The notes beneath the pieces are model-generated. The model had not been told where the DNA came from, searched no databases, and worked only from the letters and a program-made list of their open reading frames with translations. A stretch of 64,000 nucleotides of DNA from Curtobacterium sp. MCPF17_002. GTDB lineage: Bacteria > Actinomycetota > Actinomycetes > Actinomycetales > Microbacteriaceae. A program made the translations under genes and the position numbers. Below are positions 44,914 to 52,233 of the stretch, piece after piece (the stretch's first letter is position 1; every line of letters begins with the position of its first letter). The stretch covers positions 992,001-1,056,000 of the forward strand of contig NZ_CP126251.1 of assembly GCF_003234115.2 (NCBI RefSeq), in the 5' to 3' direction.

Positions 44914-45629
44914 GCCGCCGTGACGGAGCCGGACCGCGCCTCCCGGTCGACCTGACGGTACGGGCCGTCGACCTACGCGAGCTGATGGACGAGCCGGACT
45001 GCGATCCCGACGCCCTCGCCCGCACCTTCCGGCGGTTCGCGCTCGTGAACGCCCTCGTCAGCGGGTGGCGTGCGGTGTGGCGGACGCACGTCGCACCGGC
45101 GCTGCCGGCCGACGGACGAGGACGCGTGCTCGACCTCGGGTGCGGGGGCGGGGACCTCGCGCGCGCGATCGTGCGGTGGGCCGCCGCCGACGGGTTCGAC
45201 GTCGAGGTCGTCGGCGTGGACCCCGACCCCAGGGCCATCGAGGCGGCGACCCGCTCGACCACGCGTGGCGTGACCTTCCGGCAGCAGTCGAGCGGCGAGC
45301 TCGTGGCGGCGGGGGAGCGCTTCGACGTCGTCGTGTCGAACCACGTGCTGCACCACCTCGGCGACGAGGAACGACACGGGTTCCTCGCCGACTCCGAGAC
45401 GCTCGCGGCGACCAGGAGCCTGCACTCCGACATCCGTCGGTCCACCGAGGCCTACCGGGCGTACGCGCTCGGTGCGGCGTTCGTCGCGGCCGGCACCTTC
45501 GTCCGGGTCGACGGTCTGCGCTCGATCCGACGGTCGTTCACGCTGCCGGAGCTGCGCGAGGCGTTGCCGACCGGGTGGCGTGCGGAGCAGGCGGCCCCGC
45601 ACCGGGTGCTCGCGATCCGCGACGCCTGA
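44910..45629 (+). CDS. SAM-dependent methyltransferase coupled to type III PKS
   Basis: 239 residues from GTG 44910. Class I methyltransferase motifs: GRVLDLGCGGGDLARAIV (motif I, about 70-87), VVGVDPDPRAIEAA, FDVVVSNHVLHHL (motif IV region), FADSETLAATRSLHSDI. It probably acts on the polyketide product of the overlapping PKS gene (C- or O-methylation; undetermined). The operon stops here; no FAD-dependent oxidase or prenyltransferase, found in some related clusters, is present. Confidence 0.83.
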   Translation: MSRRDGAGPRLPVDLTVRAVDLRELMDEPDCDPDALARTFRRFALVNALVSGWRAVWRTHVAPALPADGRGRVLDLGCGGGDLARAIVRWAAADGFDVEVVGVDPDPRAIEAATRSTTRGVTFRQQSSGELVAAGERFDVVVSNHVLHHLGDEERHGFLADSETLAATRSLHSDIRRSTEAYRAYALGAAFVAAGTFVRVDGLRSIRRSFTLPELREALPTGWRAEQAAPHRVLAIRDA

Positions 45630-45641
45630 CGGTCGCGTCGG

Positions 45642-46124
45642 TCAGCTCCGCTCGGTGGCCTGTTCGGCGGCCGGCTCGGTGGCCGGCTCGGACGCCCGCC
45701 GGAGGAGGTCGGCGTGGAGTGTGGCCGCGCCGGCGGGATCGAGACCGAGGACCTCGGACTCGGGGACCCCGAGGTCGGCCAGCGCACGCACCAGGTACAG
45801 CGGCAGGGCATGGTCGGGGATCGCTCGGACGGGTGCCCCGCGATCGGGCAGGACGCCGTCGTCGACGCAGCGCCAGAACGCCGTCGCGTCGACCGCCAGC
45901 TGGTTGCGGAGGATGTGCCCCCACGTCCGCGCGCTGTAGGTCGATCCGTCCACCGGCCGCGAGATGCGCGTCCGCAGGACGCGGGCGTCCCAGAGGGTGA
46001 GCTCGTACGTGCGGTGGTGCCGCACGGGTCGGCCGGTTGCCCCGCGGACCAGCCGCCACTGCTCGGACGTGCAGAAGGCGTCGTGGTGCTCGCGGTTGGG
46101 TGCCGGGTGCCGGGTGCTACTCAC
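45642..46124 (-). CDS. Putative toxin of a toxin-antitoxin-like pair
   Basis: 160 residues from GTG 46124, overlapping the upstream gene by 8 nt. The core (residues 17-75) runs FCTSEQWRLVRGATGRP, then HHRTYELTL (His36-His37), VLRTRISRPV and TYSARTWGHILRNQL. Its order, a His in a short strand, basic strands, then a helix with a ILRNQL end, recalls the small HicA-type toxin fold, but similarity is by eye only. I also recall related actinobacterial proteins annotated as cytotoxic translational repressors. The C-terminal third is Ala/Glu-rich. Partner: Phd-like gene upstream, in the classic antitoxin-first order. Confidence 0.6.
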   Translation of the reverse strand: MSSTRHPAPNREHHDAFCTSEQWRLVRGATGRPVRHHRTYELTLWDARVLRTRISRPVDGSTYSARTWGHILRNQLAVDATAFWRCVDDGVLPDRGAPVRAIPDHALPLYLVRALADLGVPESEVLGLDPAGAATLHADLLRRASEPATEPAAEQATERS

Positions 46125-46560
46125 CGCCGCGCTCCAGCCAGTCGCGGAGTTCGTCGTCCGTCGACAGCTTCACGAGCTGCACGAGGGCCCAGGCGTCGTG
46201 GTGGTTCGGCGCGTGCTGGAGACGGTCCTCCCAGTCGGCGGCGTACTCGCGGAGCGACAGCGCCAGGTCGTCGAGTGCCTCGTCGACGTCCGCGCCCTCG
46301 GACACGAACGGGCGTCCCGCCATCAGGGCGACGACCACGCCGTCTTCGCGGACGACGCTGACGCGCGGGGGGACCGTGCGGAAGAAGTAGCGGCGCAGCG
46401 GGTCGACGGGCAGCATCGCGGAGACGGCACCGTCGCGGGCGACGGTCACGGTGCGGCCGGTGGCGTTCGCGTCGAGCATGTCCTTGAAGTGCTCACGGGC
46501 GCGTGAGTAGGTCGGGTAGTCGGCTGCGATGGGCACGAAGGCCTCCGGTGAGTACGGCAT
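46117..46560 (-). CDS. Putative antitoxin: Phd/YefM-like N terminus with HicB-like C terminus
   Basis: 147 residues from ATG 46560. Residues 15-60 (TYSRAREHFKDMLDANATGRTVTVARDGAVSAMLP) match the Phd/YefM DNA-binding fold. Residues 65-110 (VSVVREDGVVVALMAGRPFVSEGADVDEALDDLALSLREYAADW) resemble the strand-strand-helix of HicB antitoxins. The start lies inside an inverted repeat (46549-46585) that could be its own operator. The 8-nt overlap with the putative toxin gene suggests coupled synthesis. The Phd assignment is fairly sure; the HicB-like half is inference. Confidence 0.68.
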   Translation of the reverse strand: MPYSPEAFVPIAADYPTYSRAREHFKDMLDANATGRTVTVARDGAVSAMLPVDPLRRYFFRTVPPRVSVVREDGVVVALMAGRPFVSEGADVDEALDDLALSLREYAADWEDRLQHAPNHHDAWALVQLVKLSTDDELRDWLERGGE

Positions 46561-46585
46561 GTACGGAGCGTACGTGGCGTACTCA
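46549..46585. promoter_or_regulatory. Candidate autoregulatory operator of the TA-like pair
   Basis: An imperfect 37-bp dyad (17-bp arms, two mismatches, 3-bp centre) from TGAGTACGG to GCGTACTCA. GTAC cores occur at 46552, 46561, 46570 and 46579, exactly 9 bp apart. It covers the antitoxin start codon and the presumed transcription start. Confidence 0.6.
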
Positions 46586-46590
46586 TCCTA
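46585..46590 (-). promoter_or_regulatory. Candidate -10 box of the TA-like pair
   Basis: TAGGAT on the minus strand, touching the edge of the operator; the -35 region is C/A-rich with no clear box. Confidence 0.45.
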
Positions 46591-46641
46591 GGGGGTGGTG
46601 GGGTGGGATCTGTGGAGAAGTCGCAGCGGTCCCGCGTCGGC

Positions 46642-46647
46642 TAGCGT
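46642..46647 (+). promoter_or_regulatory. Candidate -10 box for leaderless GlxA-type regulator
   Basis: TAGCGT, then 6 nt, then ATG 46654. Confidence 0.45.
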
Positions 46648-46653
46648 CAGGGC

Positions 46654-47604
46654 ATGGCACCGCAACCGCTGCACCGCGTCGCGGTCCTCGTCCTCGACGG
46701 GGCGAAGCCGCTCGACGTCGGGATCCCGGCGCAGGTGTTCTCGAACCGGCCGAGCATGCCGTACGAGGTCCGGGTCTGCGGGCCGCGGGCCGGTCGGATC
46801 GCGGGCGGCGACGGGCTCGCGTACGCGGTCGACCACGGGCTCGAGGCGCTGGAGTGGGCGCAGACGGTGTTCGTGCCCGGCTACCGGTCACCGGCGGACA
46901 CGCCCCCGCCCGCGGACGTCGTCGCCGCCCTCGCGCGGGCGCACGAGCGCGGCGTGCGGATCGCGGCGATCTCCACGGGGGCGTTCGCACTCGCGGCCGC
47001 CGGGCTGCTCGACGGCCGTCGCGCCACCACGCACTGGCACTACACGCGGGCGCTCCGGGAGCGCTACCCCGCGGTGGACGTCGACGAGGACGTCCTGTTC
47101 GTCGACGCCGGCACGGTCCTCACGAGCGCCGGAGCGGCGAGCGGGATCGACCTGTGCCTGCACATCGTGCGACAGGACCACGGCGTCGCCCTGTCGAACC
47201 ACGTGGCACGCCGGCTCGTCAGCGCCCCGTACCGGAGCGGCGGGCAGGCCCAGTACGTGCCGCGCAGCATGCCCGAACCCCTCGGCGACGTGTTCGCGGA
47301 CACCCGGGAGTGGGCGCTCCGACACCTGGCCGAGCCGCTGACGCTCGAAGCGCTCGCCCGGAACGCGACGGTGTCCCCGCGGACCTTCTCGCGGCGCTTC
47401 GTGGAGGACACCGGGTACACGCCGATGCAGTGGGTGCTCCGTGCCCGAGTCGACCTGGCGCGGGAGCTCCTCGAACGCTCCGACCTCGGCGTCGACCAGG
47501 TGGCGGAGCGGGCCGGGCTCGGGTCGGACGCGAACCTGCGGACGCACTTCCGGCGGATCCTCGGGACGTCGCCGACCGAGTACCGGCGGACGTTCCAGGA
47601 CTGA
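46654..47604 (+). CDS. GlxA-type transcriptional regulator (DJ-1/PfpI plus AraC HTH)
   Basis: 316 residues from ATG 46654. The N-terminal DJ-1/PfpI-like domain (VAVLVLDGAKPLDVGIPAQVF; the elbow IAAISTGAFALAAAGLLDG, where the usual Cys is Thr) is followed by a C-terminal AraC DNA-binding domain with two HTHs (LTLEALARNATVSPRTFSRRFVEDTG and LGVDQVAERAGLGSDANLRTHFRRILG, about 225-305). Such regulators usually respond to small molecules and activate nearby genes. It is divergent from the TA-like pair; its target is not obvious. A small GACCTGCG/CGCGGGTC hairpin follows at about 47609-47626. Confidence 0.88.
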   Translation: MAPQPLHRVAVLVLDGAKPLDVGIPAQVFSNRPSMPYEVRVCGPRAGRIAGGDGLAYAVDHGLEALEWAQTVFVPGYRSPADTPPPADVVAALARAHERGVRIAAISTGAFALAAAGLLDGRRATTHWHYTRALRERYPAVDVDEDVLFVDAGTVLTSAGAASGIDLCLHIVRQDHGVALSNHVARRLVSAPYRSGGQAQYVPRSMPEPLGDVFADTREWALRHLAEPLTLEALARNATVSPRTFSRRFVEDTGYTPMQWVLRARVDLARELLERSDLGVDQVAERAGLGSDANLRTHFRRILGTSPTEYRRTFQD

Positions 47605-47746
47605 TCCCCGACCTGCGGTCGCGGGTCGGCCTGCCGAACCAACCGCGGCCCGTGTTGGCGAGATCCTTCCGGACGCTGGCTTCCCTGCCACTGGAGCCGT
47701 GCCTCCAGGCCGATGAGCATGGACTCCGGAACGAAAGGACGTCCCC

Positions 47747-48751
47747 ATGACCCGCATTGCCATCAACGGCTTCGGCCGCATCGGCCGCAACACCCTCCGT
47801 GCCCTCCTCGCCCGGGGCGGAGACGACCTCGAGGTCGTCGCCGTCAACGACCTCACCGCACCGGACACGCTCGCCCACCTGTTCCGGTACGACTCCGCAC
47901 TCGGCCCGTTCGACGGGACCGTCGAGGTCGACGGGGACACCCTCGTGATCGACGGTCGCCGCATCCGGGTGCTCGCCTCGACCTCGCCGGCGGAGCTGCC
48001 GTGGGCCGAACTCGGCGTCGAGGTCGTCCTCGAGTCGACCGGACGCTTCACCGCACGCGACGCCGCAGCCGGCCACCTCACCGCCGGTGCCCGACGGGTC
48101 CTCATCAGCGCGCCCGCGACCGGCGCCGACGCCACCATCGCCTACGGCGTGAACAGCGACGTCTTCGACCCGGCGGCACACACCGTGGTCTCGAACGCGT
48201 CCTGCACGACGAACGCGCTCGCGCCGCTCGCGTCGGTGCTCGACGACCTCGCGGGGATCGAGCACGGCTTCATGACGACCGTGCACGCGTACACGCAGGA
48301 GCAGAACCTGCAGGACGGGCCGCACCGGGACCTCCGTCGGGCGCGGGCCGCCGGCGTGAACATCGTGCCGACCTCGACCGGCGCCGCGAAGGCGATCGGG
48401 CTCGTGCTGCCCCGCCTCGAGGGGAAGCTCTCCGGCGACGCGATCCGCGTGCCGGTGCCCGTCGGGTCCATCGTCGAGCTGAACACCGTCGTGTCGCGGG
48501 ACGTGACCGTCGACGAGGTCAACGCGGCCTACCGTGCGGCAGCCGCCGGGCCGCTCGCCGGGGTGCTGGCGTACACGGCGGACCCGCTCGTGTCGACGGA
48601 CATCACCGGGCGGCCGGAGTCGAGCATCTTCGACTCGCTGCTCACCCGCGTCGACGGGGGCCGGCACGTCAAGGTGGTCGCCTGGTACGACAACGAGTGG
48701 GGCTTCTCGAACCGCGTGGTGGACACGCTCGGGATGCTGGCGCGCGCGTAG
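47747..48751 (+). CDS. gap: Glyceraldehyde-3-phosphate dehydrogenase, type I
   Basis: 334 residues from ATG 47747, with AAAGGA 8 nt upstream. NAD site INGFGRIGRNTLRALL; catalytic Cys in SNASCTTNALAPLA (about 152); His in MTTVHAYTQEQ (about 180); phosphate-binding segments VPTSTGAAKAIGLVLP and WYDNEWGFSNRVVD. A glycolytic enzyme. It stands alone rather than with pgk and tpi, so it may be a second, accessory copy; the window cannot show this. A single palindrome arm lies just upstream (about 47697-47712). Confidence 0.94.
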   Translation: MTRIAINGFGRIGRNTLRALLARGGDDLEVVAVNDLTAPDTLAHLFRYDSALGPFDGTVEVDGDTLVIDGRRIRVLASTSPAELPWAELGVEVVLESTGRFTARDAAAGHLTAGARRVLISAPATGADATIAYGVNSDVFDPAAHTVVSNASCTTNALAPLASVLDDLAGIEHGFMTTVHAYTQEQNLQDGPHRDLRRARAAGVNIVPTSTGAAKAIGLVLPRLEGKLSGDAIRVPVPVGSIVELNTVVSRDVTVDEVNAAYRAAAAGPLAGVLAYTADPLVSTDITGRPESSIFDSLLTRVDGGRHVKVVAWYDNEWGFSNRVVDTLGMLARA

Positions 48752-48954
48752 CGCTGGCGGGCTGCGTGCGGCTGGCGGCGGCGGCTGCGGCGGCGGCTGC
48801 GCCTGCGGCTGCGGCTGCGGCTGCGGCTGCGCGGTTTCGCGCTGAGCGACAGTTCACGGGCTCGTGGCCGCGTGACCTGTCGCTCAACTCGAAACGTCGT
48901 CGAGCGGGGCACCCGCCGCGCGCTCGGCGAAGCGCGCGCGGGGCACCCGCCGCG
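48752..48954. repeat. GGCTGC repeats and a 62-bp dyad element between gap and sugar kinase
   Basis: Between convergent genes. 48771-48830 is made of GGCTGC/GGCGGC units. 48834-48895 is a palindromic element: left arm GTTTCGCGCTGAGCGACAG, right arm ending CTGTCGCTCAACTCGAAAC, about 25-bp arms with a few mismatches. The same kind of element occurs at 56362-56424. The remainder repeats GGGGCACCCGCCGCG twice. Confidence 0.75.
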
Positions 48955-50043
48955 TCAGCGGATCGCGGCCGTGGTCGACGCGAACGAGCGGGAGCGCACG
49001 GCCTCGCGGTAGCGCCGGAGCGCGACCTCGCCGGCCCCGACGGACTCCAGTGCCGCCAGCCCCGCCCCGAGCACCGGGGGATCGGTCACCCAGGTCGGCA
49101 CCGCTCCCGGCACCCGCCCCGCGAGACCCGACACGACCCCGTCGACGAGCAACGGGTCCCGCGCGGCGAGCACGCCGCCGCCGAGCACGACCGGCACCGG
49201 CGACTCCGCCGACCCGCCGAGCCCGAGCCGTCCGAGCGACACGGACGCCAGGAGCACTATCTCCTCCGCCTGCCGTTCGACGACGCTCTTCGCGACCGCG
49301 TCACCGGCTCCGGCGACCTCGAACAGCACCGGGCAGAGCCGGTTGAACACCCGGTGGTCGAGGCGACCGAAGTGGATGGCCTCGGTGACCTCGCGGACGG
49401 TGCCGAGTCCGAGCGCCGACGGTACGGCGTCGACGAGCGCCGTCGCGGGGCCACGGCCGTCGTCGGCCCGCGCCGCGTGCCAGAGTGCCCGGTTGCCGAG
49501 GTACGCGCCACCGCCCCAGTCACCGGAGACGTCGCCGATCGCGGGGAACCTGGCGGTCTCGCCGTCGGCCCGCACCGCGAGGGCGTTGATGCCCGTCCCG
49601 CACACCACCGCGGCGGCGTCGGGCGACAGCGTTCCGGCCCGCAGCAGCGCGAACAGGTCGTTGTCGAGGACGTCGGGAGCGCCGCCGTCCTCGTCCCAGT
49701 GGGCGAGGGCCGCCTCGGCCGCGACGAGTTCGTCGTGCAGGTCGAGTCCGGCGAGGTACACGTGCGTCGTCCGGATCCGGCGGTCGCCGAGTCCGCCGAG
49801 GACCCGTGCGCGGACGTCGTCGAGGATCGGGCCGGCCAGGTCCCACCCGCGGGTCTGGGGGTTCGACCCGGGACCGCGCGCGTGACCGACGAGCGTGCCG
49901 TCGAGCCCGATCGCGACCACGTCGGTCTTGCTGCCGCCGCCGTCGACGGCCAGCACGACGTCGCCGGCGTCCGTCGGCTGCGGTGCCACGGGACTGGAGG
50001 CGCGTGTCGTCCCCGCCCCGCCGGCCCGGCTCAACCCGCCCAC
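48955..50043 (-). CDS. BadF/BadG/BcrA/BcrD-type ATPase, putative sugar or N-acetylglucosamine kinase
   Basis: 362 residues from GTG 50043, chosen because GGAG lies 8 nt upstream; TTG 50035 and GTG 49989 are alternatives. ASKHA-fold features: phosphate-1 loop VVLAVDGGGSKTDVVAIGLDG (about 25-45), AAAVVCGTGINALAVRADG (phosphate 2), GDVSGDWGGGAYLGNRALW, and VPVVLGGGVLAARDP (adenosine site). It overlaps the end of the GH4 gene by 13 nt and is last in the operon. It probably phosphorylates the imported sugar or its hydrolysis product. N-acetylglucosamine kinase is the nearest known activity; the real sugar is unknown. Confidence 0.83.
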   Translation of the reverse strand: MGGLSRAGGAGTTRASSPVAPQPTDAGDVVLAVDGGGSKTDVVAIGLDGTLVGHARGPGSNPQTRGWDLAGPILDDVRARVLGGLGDRRIRTTHVYLAGLDLHDELVAAEAALAHWDEDGGAPDVLDNDLFALLRAGTLSPDAAAVVCGTGINALAVRADGETARFPAIGDVSGDWGGGAYLGNRALWHAARADDGRGPATALVDAVPSALGLGTVREVTEAIHFGRLDHRVFNRLCPVLFEVAGAGDAVAKSVVERQAEEIVLLASVSLGRLGLGGSAESPVPVVLGGGVLAARDPLLVDGVVSGLAGRVPGAVPTWVTDPPVLGAGLAALESVGAGEVALRRYREAVRSRSFASTTAAIR

Positions 50044-51335
50044 GTCAACTGCTCCGATCGCGTCCACGGCAGGTGCTCCGCGTTCGCGGCCAGGAGCAGG
50101 TCCGTGAGCTTCTCGGCCTTGTCGACCTGACCGACCAGCGGGTGCGCCCACATCGCGCGGAGCACCCGGTCCCGCCCGCCGTGCACCGCGGCGTCGAGGG
50201 CGAGTCGCTCGTAGCCGGCGACGTGCGACACGAGACCGACCATGTCCTGGTCGAGCGGGGACACCGGCAGCGGGGTGATCGCCTGCCGGGTGACGCGCGC
50301 CGGTACCTCGATGACGTGGTCGTCGGGCAGGAACGGGAAGGTGCCGTCGTTCCGGACGTTGAGGACCTGGACGTCGCCGCGGTCGCCGAGGATCGAGGAG
50401 AGCACGTCGATCGCGGCCTCGGAGTAGTACGCGCCGCCGCGCTGCTCGAGTTCGGCCGGCTTGGTGACCACGGACTCGTCGGCGTACTTCGCCAGCAGGG
50501 CCCGCTCCGTCGCCATCACGGCCTCGGCACGGGTCGGCTCGTGGAGCTGCTCCTCGAGCACGGTGTCGTGCGCGTAGAAGTAGCGCAGGTAGTACGAGGG
50601 GACCGCGTGCTGCAGGCGGATGAGGTCCTCGCCCATGTGCACGCTCTCGGCCATCCGGGTGAGGGCATCTCCCGGAGCGAGGAGTTCGTCGAGCACGTCC
50701 CGCGTGCTGCCGTCGGCGCCGGTGACGTGCACGCCGCGTTCCCACGTCAGGTGGTTCAGCCCGACGTGGTCGAGCCGCACGTGGTCCGGGGCGACGTCGA
50801 ACTCCTTCGCGAAGCGACGCTGGAACCCGATCGCGACGTTGCAGAGCCCGACGGCGCGGTGACCGGCCTCGAGCAGTGCCCGCGTCACGATCCCGACCGG
50901 GTTCGTGAAGTCGACGATCCAGGCGTCCGGCTTGGCGTGCTTCCGGACGAGTTCGGCGTACGCGAGCACCACCGGCACGGTGCGGAGCGCCTTGGCGAAG
51001 CCGCCGGGGCCCGTCGTCTCCTGCCCGATGCAGCACGCCTCGTGCGGCCAGGTCTCGTCCTGCTGCCGTGCGGCCTGCCCGCCGATCCGGAGCTGGAACA
51101 TCACGGCGTCGGCGTCGGTGACCCCGGCGACGACGTCGTCGGTGACGTGCACGTTGCCGGGGTGCCCGGCGTGCGCGAACATCCGCTTGGCGACCCCGCC
51201 GACCAGCTCACGCCGGACCGGGTCGGGGTCGACGAGCCATAGTTCGTCGATGGGGAGCTGGTCGCGGAGCCGGGCGAAGCCGTCCACGAGTTCGGGGGTG
51301 TAGGTGGATCCGCCACCGATGACTGCGAGTTTCAC
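50031..51335 (-). CDS. GH4 family 6-phospho-beta-glucosidase
   Basis: 434 residues from GTG 51335, 7 nt after the permease stop. NAD site MKLAVIGGGSTYTPELVDGF (read as V first); GH4 segments RIGGQAARQQDE, QETTGPGGFAKALRTVPV, WIVDFTNPVGIVTRAL, the metal-binding Cys in VGLCNVAIGF (about 172) and His in GLNHLTWERG (about 203). GH4 enzymes cleave phosphorylated glycosides by an NAD- and Mn-dependent redox mechanism. Here the importer is an ABC system, not a PTS, so the phosphate must come from a kinase, probably the overlapping downstream gene. Confidence 0.9.
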   Translation of the reverse strand: MKLAVIGGGSTYTPELVDGFARLRDQLPIDELWLVDPDPVRRELVGGVAKRMFAHAGHPGNVHVTDDVVAGVTDADAVMFQLRIGGQAARQQDETWPHEACCIGQETTGPGGFAKALRTVPVVLAYAELVRKHAKPDAWIVDFTNPVGIVTRALLEAGHRAVGLCNVAIGFQRRFAKEFDVAPDHVRLDHVGLNHLTWERGVHVTGADGSTRDVLDELLAPGDALTRMAESVHMGEDLIRLQHAVPSYYLRYFYAHDTVLEEQLHEPTRAEAVMATERALLAKYADESVVTKPAELEQRGGAYYSEAAIDVLSSILGDRGDVQVLNVRNDGTFPFLPDDHVIEVPARVTRQAITPLPVSPLDQDMVGLVSHVAGYERLALDAAVHGGRDRVLRAMWAHPLVGQVDKAEKLTDLLLAANAEHLPWTRSEQLTWAG

Positions 51336-51342
51336 TGTGGTG

Positions 51343-52233
51343 CTATCCCTTCACGCCGGTGAGCGCGATGCCCTCGACGAATGCCTTCTGTGCGAAGAAG
51401 AAGATGATGACGACGGGGACCATGACGACGACGGTCATCGCCATCGTCATCGACCAGTCCGTACCGTGCTGTCCGCGGAACGTGGCGAGCCCGTACGCCA
51501 CCGGCCAGGCGGCCTGGTTCTCGGACGCGTAGAGGAGCGGGCCGTAGTAGTCGTTCCACGAATGGAAGAACATGAAGATCGCTGCCGACGCGATGCCCGG
51601 ACGGGCCATCGGCACGACGACCCGCCACAGCACGCCCCACTCGCTGCAGCCGTCCATCCGGGCGGCGTCGCCGTACTCCTTCGGGATCGTCATGAAGAAC
51701 TGGCGGAGCAGGAAGATGCTGAACGCGTCGCCGAGCAGGTTCGGCAGGATGAGCGGCCAGAGCGTCCCGGTGAGGTGCAGCTCGGACCACATCACGTAGA
51801 CCGGCACCGCGGTGACCTGCGGGGGCAGGAGCATCGCGACGATGATCACGGTGAAGATGAGGTTCGCGCCGCGGAACTTGATCTGGGCGAGTGCGTAGGC
51901 CGCCGGCACGGAACTCACGAGCATGAACGCGGTGGCGAGCACGGCGTACATCGACGAGTTGCCGAACCACTGCGTGAGCGGCAGCTCGGTGAACACCCGG
52001 GCGTAGTTCGAGAAGTCGAACGGGCGCGGCAGGATCGAGGCCGTGAGTGCCTGGTTGCTCGACATCAGCGAGGTCAGGATCACGAACACGATCGGCGCGA
52101 TCGTCAGGACACCGAGCGCGATGAGTGCGGCGTGCTCGGCGATCCAGACGAGGGTCCGGCCGCGGGGCCTGCCGGTGCGCGGAGCGGTGCCGCGCGGTGC
52201 CCGGGCGAGCGGGGACTGGGAGACGGCGGTCAT
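51343..52233 (-). CDS. Carbohydrate ABC transporter permease (MalG-like)
   Basis: 296 residues from ATG 52233, whose A is shared with the preceding permease stop (TGATG). About six membrane segments (AALIALGVLTIAPIVFVILTS; LIFTVIIVAMLLPPQVTAVPVYV). The EAA loop that contacts the ATPase is EYGDAARMDGCSEWGVLWRV (about 190). C-terminal member of the permease pair in the ROK-controlled sugar operon. No ATPase gene is in the operon; a shared MsiK-type ATPase elsewhere would be expected for actinobacteria. Confidence 0.92.
   Translation of the reverse strand: MTAVSQSPLARAPRGTAPRTGRPRGRTLVWIAEHAALIALGVLTIAPIVFVILTSLMSSNQALTASILPRPFDFSNYARVFTELPLTQWFGNSSMYAVLATAFMLVSSVPAAYALAQIKFRGANLIFTVIIVAMLLPPQVTAVPVYVMWSELHLTGTLWPLILPNLLGDAFSIFLLRQFFMTIPKEYGDAARMDGCSEWGVLWRVVVPMARPGIASAAIFMFFHSWNDYYGPLLYASENQAAWPVAYGLATFRGQHGTDWSMTMAMTVVVMVPVVIIFFFAQKAFVEGIALTGVKG

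Noticed and set aside
48752..48833. Functional RNA in the GGCTGC-rich stretch after gap
   Set aside because: Sequence is simple repeat with no stable complementary arms; only the adjacent 62-bp dyad has structure.
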